DNA of 64,000 nucleotides from Halichondria panicea (taxonomy: Eukaryota; Porifera; Demospongiae; Suberitida; Halichondriidae): contig NC_087388.1 of assembly GCF_963675165.1 (NCBI RefSeq), positions 6,047,651 through 6,111,650 of the forward strand, given 5' to 3'. A program made the position numbers and the translations under genes. The notes below the pieces were generated by a model. The model did no database searches. It was not told where the DNA came from and saw only the letters and a list, made by a program, of their open reading frames with translations. Shown here in pieces: positions 1 to 9,400 of the stretch (position 1 is the stretch's first letter; every line of letters starts with the position of its first letter).

Positions 1-2372
1 TCAGCACATTAGTAAGTATATGCGTGCTATTTTAGCCCACTGGTACCACTTTAACCCATGTGTATGTGTGTTACACATGTGCTAATTGACCCAACGTGTG
101 TTATATAAGCACAGTAGTAAACTACATGTGTGCTATTTCAGCACTGGTATTACAGCAATAGAATGTGGTATATTACGGTTTATAATCAAGTGTAGTGATA
201 ATTGTAGTGATATTTGAGCCATTTCTGAGAGTGAGTAGCATCACTAACTTGATTAGTAAATTATTATGGCATGTGAGCACTGATCTAAGTCAACATAAGA
301 AAGTTTGGATCATGTCTAATTATAGATATCTTGCTGACAGGTGGTACAGTCTTTATCCTTCATAAAAGAGCAAGAGAAGACCATTGAGTTCTCATTTATA
401 AAGTATTTTGTTTGTTGGCTGTTTTAAATCTTTTTTTAGCTTTTCTATATAAAGCCCAGTGCAGAAGTTGCTACGCGCATGCGCAGTTTCTAGTTGCTAT
501 AGCTCCTTCGCAGCTGGATTCTAGAACAAAAGCAGAAGAGTCAAAAGCAGTCTAAAGGATACCACCAAGGACCAAGAGTTGTTTAAAAGCTGAAAGAGCT
601 GAAAGAGGATGGTGCCAAGACCAGGGTAGCAAGTGGTGAGTTTCTCCAGACAGTTGTTCTGGCTAGCTGTACACAACAGTACAAAAATAATAATACCTAT
701 ATTTATACTTCGCAGCTGCAGCTTGTAGCCTATACTACTAAGATACTACTAGGAGACTACACTATAGAGTGTCTAAAATAAGGAGGGACCAGGAGTTAGT
801 TAAAAGCTGAAAGAGGATTGTTTCATGACCAGACTCGACTGCATGGAGTAAAGCAAGTGTTTTTCTAGGTGAGTTTCTCCAGGCAGTTGTTCTGGCTATA
901 GCTGTTGACTGAAAATGATAATACCTACCTGTTTGTATTAATGGCAGGCATTGACGGAAAAAGGCTATGGTTATTTGTGGATGACTTTGACGAGCTGTAT
1001 ATATAGTTCCAACCCAGTGGACAGGCTTCAGCACCTTGTTCATGTTCACACCCAACTGTACTTCGGCACTCAACTAGATATGGTAAATCATTCTATTTGT
1101 ACTATAAAATTAGCGACCCATTCCATAGCAGTGCATATATCCATTCCACGTGGCTATAATAAAATTAATTGTACAGCTCCAATGGTAGAACTATAATTAT
1201 ACTTGCCAGTTTTAAAGCATTCCCTTTTGAATACGTTTGCGTAGCTGATTAGTTAGCATGTGTGTGTGAGCGACCATAACCAACCAACAAGCTAAAATGT
1301 ATGCTGCTACTGCTGATACATATTGGGTACAGATATATAATAGATAGATCACAATTAGTCTTGGCTCTATAACAGTAATATTCGAGGCAACCAGGTCACT
1401 GTAGCGTTGTTAGCTCCACCCTATTCTAAGAACTATAAACACTCTTTTAGAATAATTATTCTAACAATTGTATAGCCTCGATTTCATGCCGCGCGTTGTA
1501 ATTCTAACCTAAGCGCCAGAAAATATGTACCGTGTGAGGTGCAAAATTTTGTGTTTTTCGAGGCCAAGTAAAAACTGCACCCACTGGTATTTCATTCTTG
1601 GTAGGTGGTTTCCTGTCATTGAAACATTACAACTGCGAGCATCTATTCTGAAGGCAAATAGCACTCGCGAAATGTTCTCGATATACATGTACGGTACTCG
1701 GTGCTCAAATTGAGCAAAGCAAAAATTGGGACTTGCCCCTTTATTGTAGGTAGTAGGGAGACACTGTGTGTAATTATTATGTGCCTTTTATTTAAACAAA
1801 AGGTGATTGCGTATGTTTTGATAGCCCATAATTATGACATAAACAACAATTGGAGTGGCATGGTCATCACATCAATATACATAATTATGTTGCATGGTCT
1901 TCATTTGTCTCCATTTCGATCCTTTGTAGGCATGGCTCTATCCTGAAATTTCATCACCGAAGACGATTGCCAAGAAGGCCGTACCTGCCTCTGCATGTTG
2001 TAGCTTCTAACACTTTATAACGAAGAAGCAGACAATGGTACTTATAATTTGCTGCAACAATACTCTGTACTCATGCAGGAGGGCATACTTTATGTTCCTG
2101 TACATTTTCAATCACTTTTTCTGCTGTTTCATCGAATGTATATACGTATAATTTAATTGCACCTCCATTTATCTTTTCACAGTCACATGCCAACAACGTC
2201 ACTGTTAATAATTTATTGCATGCTACATACGTGCTGGTTTAACACAAAAATCAATGACACGGGTGCTGTTTTAACATTGATATCAAGTAACACGTGTGTA
2301 TAGTGTGCTATTTTAGGAGACATTCGAACGACACGCTACCACGGGTTAAAATAACACGTTTGTTTTTACAGT
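1..2372. mobile_element. DNA transposon-like element, right end and probable left end
   Basis: At 2361-2372 the sequence turns abruptly from ankyrin coding sequence into an end reading CACTGTAAAAAC on the minus strand, followed by short motifs such as GTGCTATTTTAG and GTGTTATTTTAACCC. Similar motifs in the opposite orientation lie at 20-60 (gcgtgctattttagccc), so bases 1-2372 may be one element with subterminal inverted repeats whose left end lies at or just before the window. I recognise no transposase. The interior (about 150-2150) holds only short unconvincing open frames and an internal duplication at 571-910. The element class is unknown; the right boundary is firm because paralogous genes continue there with ankyrin sequence. 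Confidence 0.45.
571..910 (+). repeat. Imperfect tandem duplication inside the left element
   Basis: Bases 571-669 and 786-902 are related: both contain ggaccaagagttgtttaaaa-like sequence, then a purine-rich stretch, then gtgagtttctccaggcagtt. The second half of each copy looks like a splice donor (GTGAGT), so each copy could be a small first exon. A TATA-like ctatataaag lies at 445-454. At 941 a short frame begins MAGIDGKRLWLFVDDF and stops after 21 codons. No protein family is recognised. Confidence 0.4.
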
Positions 2373-4210
2373 GAGGCAAGATGGAGGAGGGTTATTCCAT
2401 CACTGTCCCTGATTGAACTGACATCAACTGTCGGATCAAGCCCTATCAGTAAGGCTAAGGCAGAAGTCGGGTCATCACCATCTTGGCCAAATGATTTTAG
2501 CAGCTTCTTTGTTGAATTACCTTCTGCCTGTAAAGTGTATGCGTTAGAATAGAATACGGATACATTGTTTAGAAGTACAGCTAGCTGCATTAGAGTATAA
2601 AACAAGGTACTTAGCACTTTAGTATACAAGTCTAACGTGAATATAGTTATTACCTTCAATATTACTTTTTGACCAATTTTGACCTCAATGAATCTTTTTT
2701 CTTTCAAATACTGCATATTTTTAGGACTCAAGTGGCAGTAAATATGCTTAAAACATGCTGGAACTCGAAATACCAGCTCTGTACAGCCTTCTTGAACATT
2801 CTTTAAATTTAAAAATTGATGTGGTATTATTTCTTCCCAGCATTTCATAAAAACTAACTTCAAGCGTTGAATTTGATCGTGAGTGATTGTTTTAAAGTCA
2901 ACATCGATCTTACATGTTATCTCCGTTGATTCAATGTGAGACGGTTGAGGGCCAAAGTCATCAACAAATAGAAAACATTGTCGATTAACATATTGCTGAA
3001 ACAAATGCTCGTATCTCAGTAATGCTTGATCATCATCCTTACATGGGAAAAGAAATTCTTCTCTTATTGCGGAAATGAGTGAATAATTGAACCAAGAGCA
3101 GAAATTATTCTGTAAGAAGAAAGACAATTCGCTAAAGCTGGTAATATCATGGAACAGAATTTGTTCAGAAGGTTTATGAAAAATTGGGTTGAAATGCGAT
3201 TCTCGTGGTGTTAAAAGCATCTGGACGAACTGTTTTACTTTAATAACATTATATTTTGCTTCCAGATTCGTAATCGTGTTTTTGAGTAAGCTACAAAACT
3301 TGGTATGAATGTTTTGTCTTTCTTCACGTAGGGCCGCCATGAACATACTATAAGAGATTTCCTTCTTTGACATTCTGTTTTCACTACAAGGAGTATCACG
3401 AGTGCATCTTTTAATTTGAGGTGGCTTGGAGCTTAAACACTTATCTCTGCCAGTGACATGACCCAAGATGGTACACTTTCCACAGTCGCATTGGAAGCTA
3501 AAGAATTTCCAATCTGTATTAAAGTCAGAAGCCGTGGGTGATTCAAATCCAGATGAGCTTACACTGACGGATCTTGGTTGTAACGCTTCACCTGCTTGAC
3601 CTCCGTTATCTGCAATGACGAAGTGATCATTTATTGGCTCACTATACTACAATCATGGTGGTACAAACTATTGCATATACATGTAGTTTCATCAGCCATT
3701 ACAAACCCAAACAGCTGGGGAAGAGTTGTAGCAGGTTTATGTATATTAACACTCATGCATCATAAAAATTGGTCAGTTAACAATATCTTACGGGTATTGG
3801 CTGTATACATAGAGTTGGGTTTTCATAATGCAATCTAGGATTGATACTTACATATACAACCTACCACTCTCTTTGATTTTTGGAGTTTGATCACACTGTT
3901 GATTTTGTCTCTGTATTAGCAGTGCATCATTGAGTTTTTGCACTGCAGTTTTCGTAAAACTACCAGCTCTTTCAAGAGCACTAACGAATGAATGGAAAAT
4001 AAATGGATCGTTTTCTATCTGGAGTTTCACAGATTCCATTATTCGCCGGGCTTTGTCACCATCATCATGAGAGTCATTCCTAAGATAATCTTGATTGGCT
4101 GGTGCTAGAATCTTTAATCGATCGCTGACATCTTTAGGAGACTGCTTAATACAAGTAAGAAGACTGCTGTGACAATCCTTGAATGCTTTGTACTCAGCTG
4201 AGTCAGACAT
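2372..4210 (-). pseudogene. CARD-A + novel domain + truncated ankyrin gene
   Basis: Three exons on the minus strand. Exon 1 (4210-3865) encodes a CARD-A domain from its ATG; it ends AGAGTG|GTAGGT in phase 1. Exon 2 (3609-2654) carries an SSG-rich linker, a CxCxxC-like patch (CDCGKC), the VTGRDKCLSSKPPQIKR motif and the unnamed domain with SWFNY and FVDDFGPQPS motifs; it ends AAG|GTAATA. Exon 3 (2527-2372) begins the ankyrin region and reads DSDGITLLHLA before running into transposon sequence and a stop. Exon 2 is 956 nt, exactly the length of its paralogue at 18926-17971. The remaining ankyrin repeats, linkers and membrane exon found in that paralogue are absent, so this is probably a truncated gene; a shortened soluble protein remains possible. 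Confidence 0.75.
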
Positions 4211-4250
4211 GATGCTTGACAGTTAAAGTGAACAATAAGCTTTTAGTGAA

Positions 4251-4290
4251 TGAGCCCCACCCCCAATCTTATAGCAGAGCCTGAGGTGGT
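4251..4290 (-). promoter_or_regulatory. Conserved GC-box-like element upstream of a CARD-A start
   Basis: Read on the minus strand this is CACCTCAGGCTCTGCTATAA followed by GATTGGGGGTGGGGCTCATT. It lies about 40-80 bp upstream of the CARD-A ATG at 4210. Nearly the same block precedes the CARD-A starts at 7525, 23958 and 51785 at similar distance, while surrounding DNA is more variable. It is the best candidate for a shared core promoter element (Sp/KLF-like G-rich box). The binding factor is inferred from base composition only. Confidence 0.5.
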
Positions 4291-4780
4291 ACTCACTAAT
4301 GGGCAAAATTATTCATGGTTATTTAATTAAGTAACTAAACTGTCGAAACTGTCTCTGCCATGTATGACCATGCAGGTTATTAATTCAGCCAGTATACAGA
4401 GATGTGTGAGTCCCCCTCTGTATACATGTATACACACATTACGTATAACTCTCTGCTAGAAATATACTGTTGGGGTTGTAGGGTACTTGACATTGTCATA
4501 GTTCTTTACATGAGGTGGTCGTGTGAATAATATTTATTGGTGGCTTCCTCTGCGTGTTGTTCTTTCCCAAAAAGAGCTATTCATTACAAAGGATATAAGG
4601 TCACATGTCATTGCAGTCATGAGATTAAGTGTGAGAGCTTATTCACTGCTACACCTGCACTGCACATGCATGTTGCATAAAGGCTCCGTATGAATTCAAT
4701 GTATGTTTAAACGTGAAAATTAGAAGCAAAAAACAACGAAAGATCGTTTTCTATATCCTTACTCCTTACTTATTGTTTGC
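4291..4780. repeat. Part of the repeated head-to-head promoter block
   Basis: No gene seen. Bases about 4555-4690 (ccaaaaagagctattcatta ... catgcatgttgcataaaggc) match parts of the blocks at 6780-6860, 12770-12850, 23085-23255, 40370-40510 and 50710-50840. In the complete copies this block lies between a minus-strand CARD-B exon and a plus-strand CARD-A exon, so here it is the remnant of such a block. Confidence 0.55.
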
Positions 4781-4967
4781 TTTTTCGAATGTGCTTACTA
4801 GATCTACTGCATGTACGATGACTATTCACTTGTTGGTATTTACCATTGTGGCACAAATTAAACACTTGATAATTATAATCCATCCACTTTTGATGGTCTT
4901 AAGCACACAGAAACTTAGTCCTAATTCTTCTAATGATTCATTCATAGATGTTGAAATCAAGGGAGTA
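4780..4967 (+). pseudogene. Fragment of a receptor membrane/ectodomain exon
   Basis: The stretch around 4808-4965 aligns with the start of the ectodomain exon at 57070-57275: both have tacnatgnctattcanttgttggta, a gtggnacaaatt stretch, and later an ATAGATGTTGAAATCAA-like segment (compare atagacattaagatcaatga at 57252). The fragment is short, carries indels and is fused at 4967 to an inverted CARD fragment. It cannot encode a complete domain. Confidence 0.6.
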
Positions 4968-5052
4968 AATGATCACTGACATCTTTAGGAGACTGCTTAA
5001 CAGTAAAAACACTGCTCTGACAATCGTTGAATGCTTTGTACTCCGCTGACTT
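4967..5052 (-). pseudogene. CARD-A fragment
   Basis: On the minus strand this reads SAEYKAFNDCQSS, then VKQSPKDVSDH, matching the N-terminal third of the CARD-A exons at 4210 and 5930. It has no ATG in place and is joined directly to the plus-strand ectodomain fragment, so it is a rearranged relic. Confidence 0.65.
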
Positions 5053-5151
5053 TATAGACATAAATGCTTTACAGCTAATAATATTATTAATCTACGTTTA
5101 ATCTTACGAGATCTAGACTACATGCAGGAAGGAAGTGAATCCACATGTAAT

Positions 5152-5850
5152 TGTATATATGGAATGTTATCAGTGACAATAATACCCACCAGAAAATGCT
5201 ATCCTAAATATGCTGACACTGCAAAAAGGACACTGAATTTACTGAAGTTGCGGAATCAGACCCACAAAAACTTGCCCTCCAGAAAATCATACCCAAAAGT
5301 TAAACAGAGAAAATACACCCATGCACAAGAATCATTACCCTCGAGGAAATCACACACAAAACAGACTCTCCAGAAACAATACCAAAATCATAACCTCCAA
5401 AACGTTACACTACCGCCCCCTAGTTGCAAGCCATGCCCCTTCACAGGAGGAAGGAGTTGTTCTCTGTGCCAGTGTTGGCGCTACCAATCAGATTGTAGAT
5501 TTTGAAACGTCATCGTCCACCTAGTCATATCTTAAAACCACACCCACGCTGATAGCTAAATTCCATGCACAGGTAAAATTCCACTGGGACAACTTTAGAC
5601 CCTTCTTTCCGTAAAGGGGTGTGGCTGGCAAGACTAAGGGGGGTGGTGTGACGTTTGGAGGGTATGATTTTGTGCACAGGTATAGATCTTCTCGAGGGTC
5701 TGTTTTTGGTGTGTGCATGGGTATGATTTTCTAGAGGTACGTTTTTGTGGGGGGGGGTCTAATTCTGTAACTTCAAATTCAGTGGCCTTTTTGCAGTTTG
5801 GGTAGAGTTTTCTGGTGGGTATTATTGTCATTTATAACATTCCATATAAT
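5152..5850. mobile_element. Foldback element with about 330-bp inverted arms
   Basis: The left arm (5152-5480) and the right arm (5560-5850, reverse complement) match throughout: both begin atatggaatgttat, continue gacaataatacccaccagaa, and share purine-poor repeats such as AAAATCATACCC. The arms flank about 80 bp. Open frames inside (PSRKSYPK-type repeats) are by-products of the repeat. No transposase is seen. A non-autonomous foldback or MITE-type element is likely. Confidence 0.75.
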
Positions 5851-5929
5851 TGAGAGGTGTGTGCTTAGCCTTTGTCATATCTTTGGTTAGAAAGGGAGTG
5901 GTTTCCAGTCTATTATATTTACTGGCATC

Positions 5930-6256
5930 ATGTCTGAGACAGCCGAGTACAGAGCATTCAAGGACTGTCACAACAGCCTTTTTACTTGTGTTAAGCAGTC
6001 TCCCAAAGATGTCAGCGATCATTTACTCCCATTTGAGATCCTAGCACCAAATGATCGAGATTATCTCAAGAATGACACTCATGATGACGGTGACAAAGCA
6101 CGACGAATACTTGATGCTGTGCTGCTCCAGATAGAAAACGATCCACGAGTTTTCCAATCATTCATTAGTGCTCTCAATGCAGCTGGTAATTTTACGAGGG
6201 CTACAGTGCAAAAACTCGACTATGCACTACAGAGACGAAGTCGGTGTGGTGGATAG
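5930..6256 (+). CDS. CARD-only protein (CARD-A type)
   Basis: A single intact frame of 108 residues beginning MSETAEYRAFKDCH and covering one CARD-A domain (helical core with KQSPKDVSD, DRDYLKND, DDGDKARRIL and FQSFISAL). Unlike its paralogues at 4210, 7525 and 51785 it lacks the AGAGTG|GTAGGT donor and ends with RRSRCGG and a stop. Such stand-alone CARDs can act as adaptors or decoys in CARD signalling; that role is inferred from other animals. An AATAAA lies at 6425. The foldback element sits just upstream, so the usual G-rich promoter block is missing; transcription is uncertain, and this could be an exon that lost its gene. Confidence 0.65.
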   Translation: MSETAEYRAFKDCHNSLFTCVKQSPKDVSDHLLPFEILAPNDRDYLKNDTHDDGDKARRILDAVLLQIENDPRVFQSFISALNAAGNFTRATVQKLDYALQRRSRCGG

Positions 6257-6424
6257 TGCACAGCCACTTAACTTGTACTTAACTTTGATTGCATGCGTAG
6301 AATAATTATTATTATAGCTGTATTACACTTGTTTAGTGTTAATTGGAGATTATTTGATTGGACCGTAATTATAGAGATTCTATATATGGCCTAAGAGTAA
6401 GTAAACTTTGTGCTTCGTGTACAT

Positions 6425-6430
6425 AATAAA
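6425..6430 (+). terminator. Polyadenylation signal AATAAA
   Basis: AATAAA about 170 bp after the stop of the CARD-only frame. The T-rich stretch that follows is compatible with a 3' end. Confidence 0.35.
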
Positions 6431-6779
6431 AACAATAATTATACTCATTGTTGTAAAGAGGGCCTGCGAATCTCTGTTCCTATACCAGTGCATGCATTGC
6501 ATGTTCTTTGTGAGTCAGTGTGTGTTTCCCTGTGATCTCTCATTTATATCTATATAATTATTATAATACTTGCTCGTCCTCTAGCTATATAGCTATTCCT
6601 AGACAGGCCATGCTCTGACTCTGATGCTGCGGCAGCATGTGTATAACATACTTTTTTGCATAAGTTATTAACTCACATTGCATGAAAATCGCTATATACA
6701 CATAATTAGCTACATAGAACATTGCTAGTTCTTTTAATTAAGAATTTGATATCAATAATACAACTTAAACTTCTTAGTA

Positions 6780-7380
6780 TACCCCAAAAAGAGCTATTCA
6801 TTACAAGGTCACATGTCATGCGCTGTAATGAGATTGAGTCAGTTGTTTGTGATTGAGTGTGAGAGTATAGTCTCAAGGCCAGACTCCCCCTGGCTACAGC
6901 AATGTACCAGATGCCACACCTGGGATGATTAGAAGACATTCATTAGCTGAACATGCACAAACACAACTCCCCCAGAGGATAATTAGAGACATTCATTAGC
7001 TGAACATGCACAAACACAACTCCCCCAGAGCCACTATAATATTATTCACAGGAAACCAGCTGCTTTTTTAGCAGGGAGTTATACCGTGGCACAGTGTGTG
7101 TACATAGAGGTACTCACATATCTCTGTACTGGCTGAGTTACCTACATGGTCATGCATGGCAGAGACAGATTCGGGATTTCTATTATTCTTTTTCATTCTT
7201 CTCGACCAGTCGAGATTTGCCGACATCTCCTCTGATTTTTACGAGCAGTGAGGTTGAGGGAGTGTGTGGGGGCGGGTAGTGTGTGGGCGTGGAGAGGGTT
7301 ATGATGCAATATACAGTGACCACACAATCCATCGGCTACTTGAGTGGTACAAAAGTCGCTTTGAGATTGGGCCAATGAAT
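6780..7380. repeat. Repeated CARD-B/CARD-A intergenic block, copy 1
   Basis: Shares, in order, the block found at 12770-13600, 22898-23957, 40370-41290 and 50700-51560: the ccaaaaagagctattcatta segment, the gccacacctgggatgatt segment, CTCCCCCAGAGCCACTATAA, GGGAGTTATA and the GGGGGCGGGTAGTGTGTGGG segment. On the minus strand at 7228-7160 a frame starts MSANLDWSRR and runs to a possible donor near 7146; the same place in other copies has shifted frames, so it may be a 5' UTR exon of the minus-strand CARD-B gene and not coding. Here the CARD-B exon itself is missing. Confidence 0.6.
6931..7030 (+). repeat. Two-copy tandem repeat of about 50 bp
   Basis: The unit gacattcattagctgaacatg followed by cacaaacacaactcccccagag occurs twice in direct succession. 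Other copies of the promoter block (for example 51142-51183) carry it once. Confidence 0.8.
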
Positions 7381-7450
7381 GTTAGTACAGGAGGGGTTGT
7401 GTAGGGTATAAGAGATCATGAATAATTTTGCTCCAATAGTCAGGTTATCG

Positions 7451-7480
7451 TACCACCTCCCATTGGGGGTGGGGCTCATT
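7451..7480 (+). promoter_or_regulatory. Conserved G-rich element upstream of CARD-A
   Basis: TACCACCTCCCATTGGGGGT followed by GGGGCTCATT, about 45-75 bp before the ATG at 7525. It is a shortened form of the element at 51693-51734; the CTGCTATAAG part is missing. Confidence 0.45.
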
Positions 7481-7524
7481 CACAAAGCTTCATAAAGCTT
7501 ACTGTTTATTTACTGTCAAGCATC

Positions 7525-8568
7525 ATGTCTGACTCAGATGAGTACAAAGCATTCAAGGACTGTCACAGCAACCTTCTTACTTGCATCAAGCAGTCTCCTA
7601 AAGATGTCAGCGATCGTTTATTCCCATTTGGCATCCTAGCATCAAACGATCAAGATTATGTCAAGAATGACACTCATGATGATGGTGACAAAGCACGAAG
7701 AATACTTGATGCTGTGCTGCTCCAGATGGAAAATGATCCACTGGTTTTTCATTCATTCATTCGTTAGTGCTCTTGAAGCCGCTGGTAGTTTTACGAAGGC
7801 TACAGTGAAAAAACTCATTGATGCATTACAGAGACAACATCAGCAGTGCGATCAAACTCCAAAATTCGAAGAGAGTGGTAGGTTGTATAAATATAAAAGC
7901 TTTCAATCCTCAGATTGTATTATGAAACCCAACTCATGGATTACTATGTATACAGCCAATACCCGTAATCATAATATCCGTAAGACAATGTTGCATGACT
8001 GTCTGCAGTTGAGTTATGCTAGCATTATTGATAGGTGTTCATCATACGTAACTGCATGTGGGACTGTCCCACCTATAACTATTGAAGTTAGTGACATAAA
8101 AACCTATTTTTATGATGCCTTTAACTGACTGTAGCTATACTATAGGGACTCGGAATTATGAAAGAATTGAAGCCCATATCTAGAGTCAGCGATATATATG
8201 GAAGCATATCCATCAAATGACTGTTGTATACCTCTAAATCCATACCGTTTCACCTTACAGCTGGTTAAGCAAAAGAAGAAATCAGACTACATGCACTAAT
8301 TGATAGGGAAATTGGACAATGTGACGTGCCACACTTGGCTGGTTTATTTGACGATGTTGAGCTATATCTTGATTGTTGTGGACTGACCCCTGGCGAACAG
8401 ACGACTGTGAATGAAAAAAAACATAGTTCTGGTAATCATGTGGCAATGATCAAGTGCTTGACAATCTGGAGAACAACAAATCCCAAAGCTGCCACATTCC
8501 GAGCACTACTGGACTTTGTAGTGTGCCTTAGGAAAGGCGAAACTGCTCGCCAAATCCGTCAGTATCTG
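7525..8568 (+). pseudogene. CARD-A + death domain gene, broken
   Basis: Exon 1 (7525-7877) encodes CARD-A and ends AGAGTG|GTAGGT. At 7751-7762 the unit catt is present once more than in the paralogue at 51785, a 4-bp insertion that shifts the frame within the CARD. The second exon (about 8270-8568, acceptor GGTTAAG) encodes a good death domain: HLAGLFDDVELYLDCCGL, then NHVAMIKCLTIW and FRALLDFVV...ARQIRQYL. Its phase fits exon 1. The end of this exon is interrupted by the MITE at 8569. CARD-DD proteins act as adaptors in death-fold signalling. The frameshift and the insertion suggest decay, but the death domain itself is intact. The intron (7878-8269) holds nothing else recognised. Confidence 0.7.
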
Positions 8569-8707
8569 CAGGGGCGGATCCAGGGGTATGGAATAGGGGG
8601 ACCATTCCCCCCTCATTTCTCCTAAGAACCTTCATCTATCAGCTACACTAAAAACTTTTTTTATATTTGTGATTTCCCCCCCTACCAAAATTTCTGGATC
8701 TGCCCCT
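8569..8707. mobile_element. MITE with CAGGGGCGGATCCAG termini
   Basis: Begins CAGGGGCGGATCCAG and ends CTGGATCTGCCCCTG, 15-bp imperfect inverted termini around a pyrimidine-rich core. It sits in the last helix region of the death domain exon. I see no clear target duplication. Confidence 0.75.
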
Positions 8708-9400
8708 GGTCTGCGTACACCCTATTGCACTTACCGTACAATATAATAGATACAGTTGTTTGCACTTGTAAAGCGCTTAAGTGTTACACTGCTGCCAACT
8801 CAGATGCTCTCATTAATACTTTTATTCTTCTAGTATAATTATTGTGTTGTTACTGTGTTTTTATAGAGACCATTGTCGAGATTGATTATTTTTGATCTCT
8901 TGATAATAATATCGACACATTGCAAGCAGCACAGTATAGTTTTACAAAGCATCAAAGTCTTATTATAGTGACATTATTTTGTTCATTGCTAAGTGGTATG
9001 AAGTTGGTTTGATTTCTCGGTAATAGATGGGCTGACGGAGGGGAGGTGCTGATGAAGGAGAGATGGTGAAGATTGATGAGATAATCTAGATCTAGAAGTG
9101 TATGGTGTAACAATTTCACCGAGACAATAAAAGAATGTACAAGGTCCTGGTACATTCTATTAAGCTCAGAGTCCCCCCCCCCCCCCCCCTATATAAATAT
9201 AGCTGTTGGGGTTGGAGGTGAGCTGGTGGAAGCCTCCATTGAACGGGAGGGGGGGAGAGTCAAGCTAAGGCAGAGAGATAACACATTCTAATTATGACAA
9301 GTCACTAGTAATTCCCAGGACAATTCCTTGCATATAGAGGTATGCATGGTTGTGCACACACGGAGGCTGTACATTGTGCTCAATAAGGAAAGTAGTACAA
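8708..9400. other. Intergenic DNA, no gene seen
   Basis: AT-rich sequence with a run of about 17 C near 9174-9190 and purine-rich patches at 9026-9060 and 9246-9290. No coding or structural RNA signal recognised. Confidence 0.5.

Noticed and set aside
941..1006. Short frame MAGIDGKRLWLFVDDF compared with the FVDDFGPQPS motif of the novel domain
   Set aside because: The likeness is five residues, the frame stops after 21 codons and the flanks do not match.
5122..5831. Open frames with SRKSYPK-type repeats on both strands
   Set aside because: They lie inside the inverted arms of a foldback element, and the repeated residues follow from the DNA repeat.
6931..7030. Tandem repeat considered as a CRISPR-like or minisatellite array
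   Set aside because: Only two copies with no spacers, in eukaryotic intergenic DNA.
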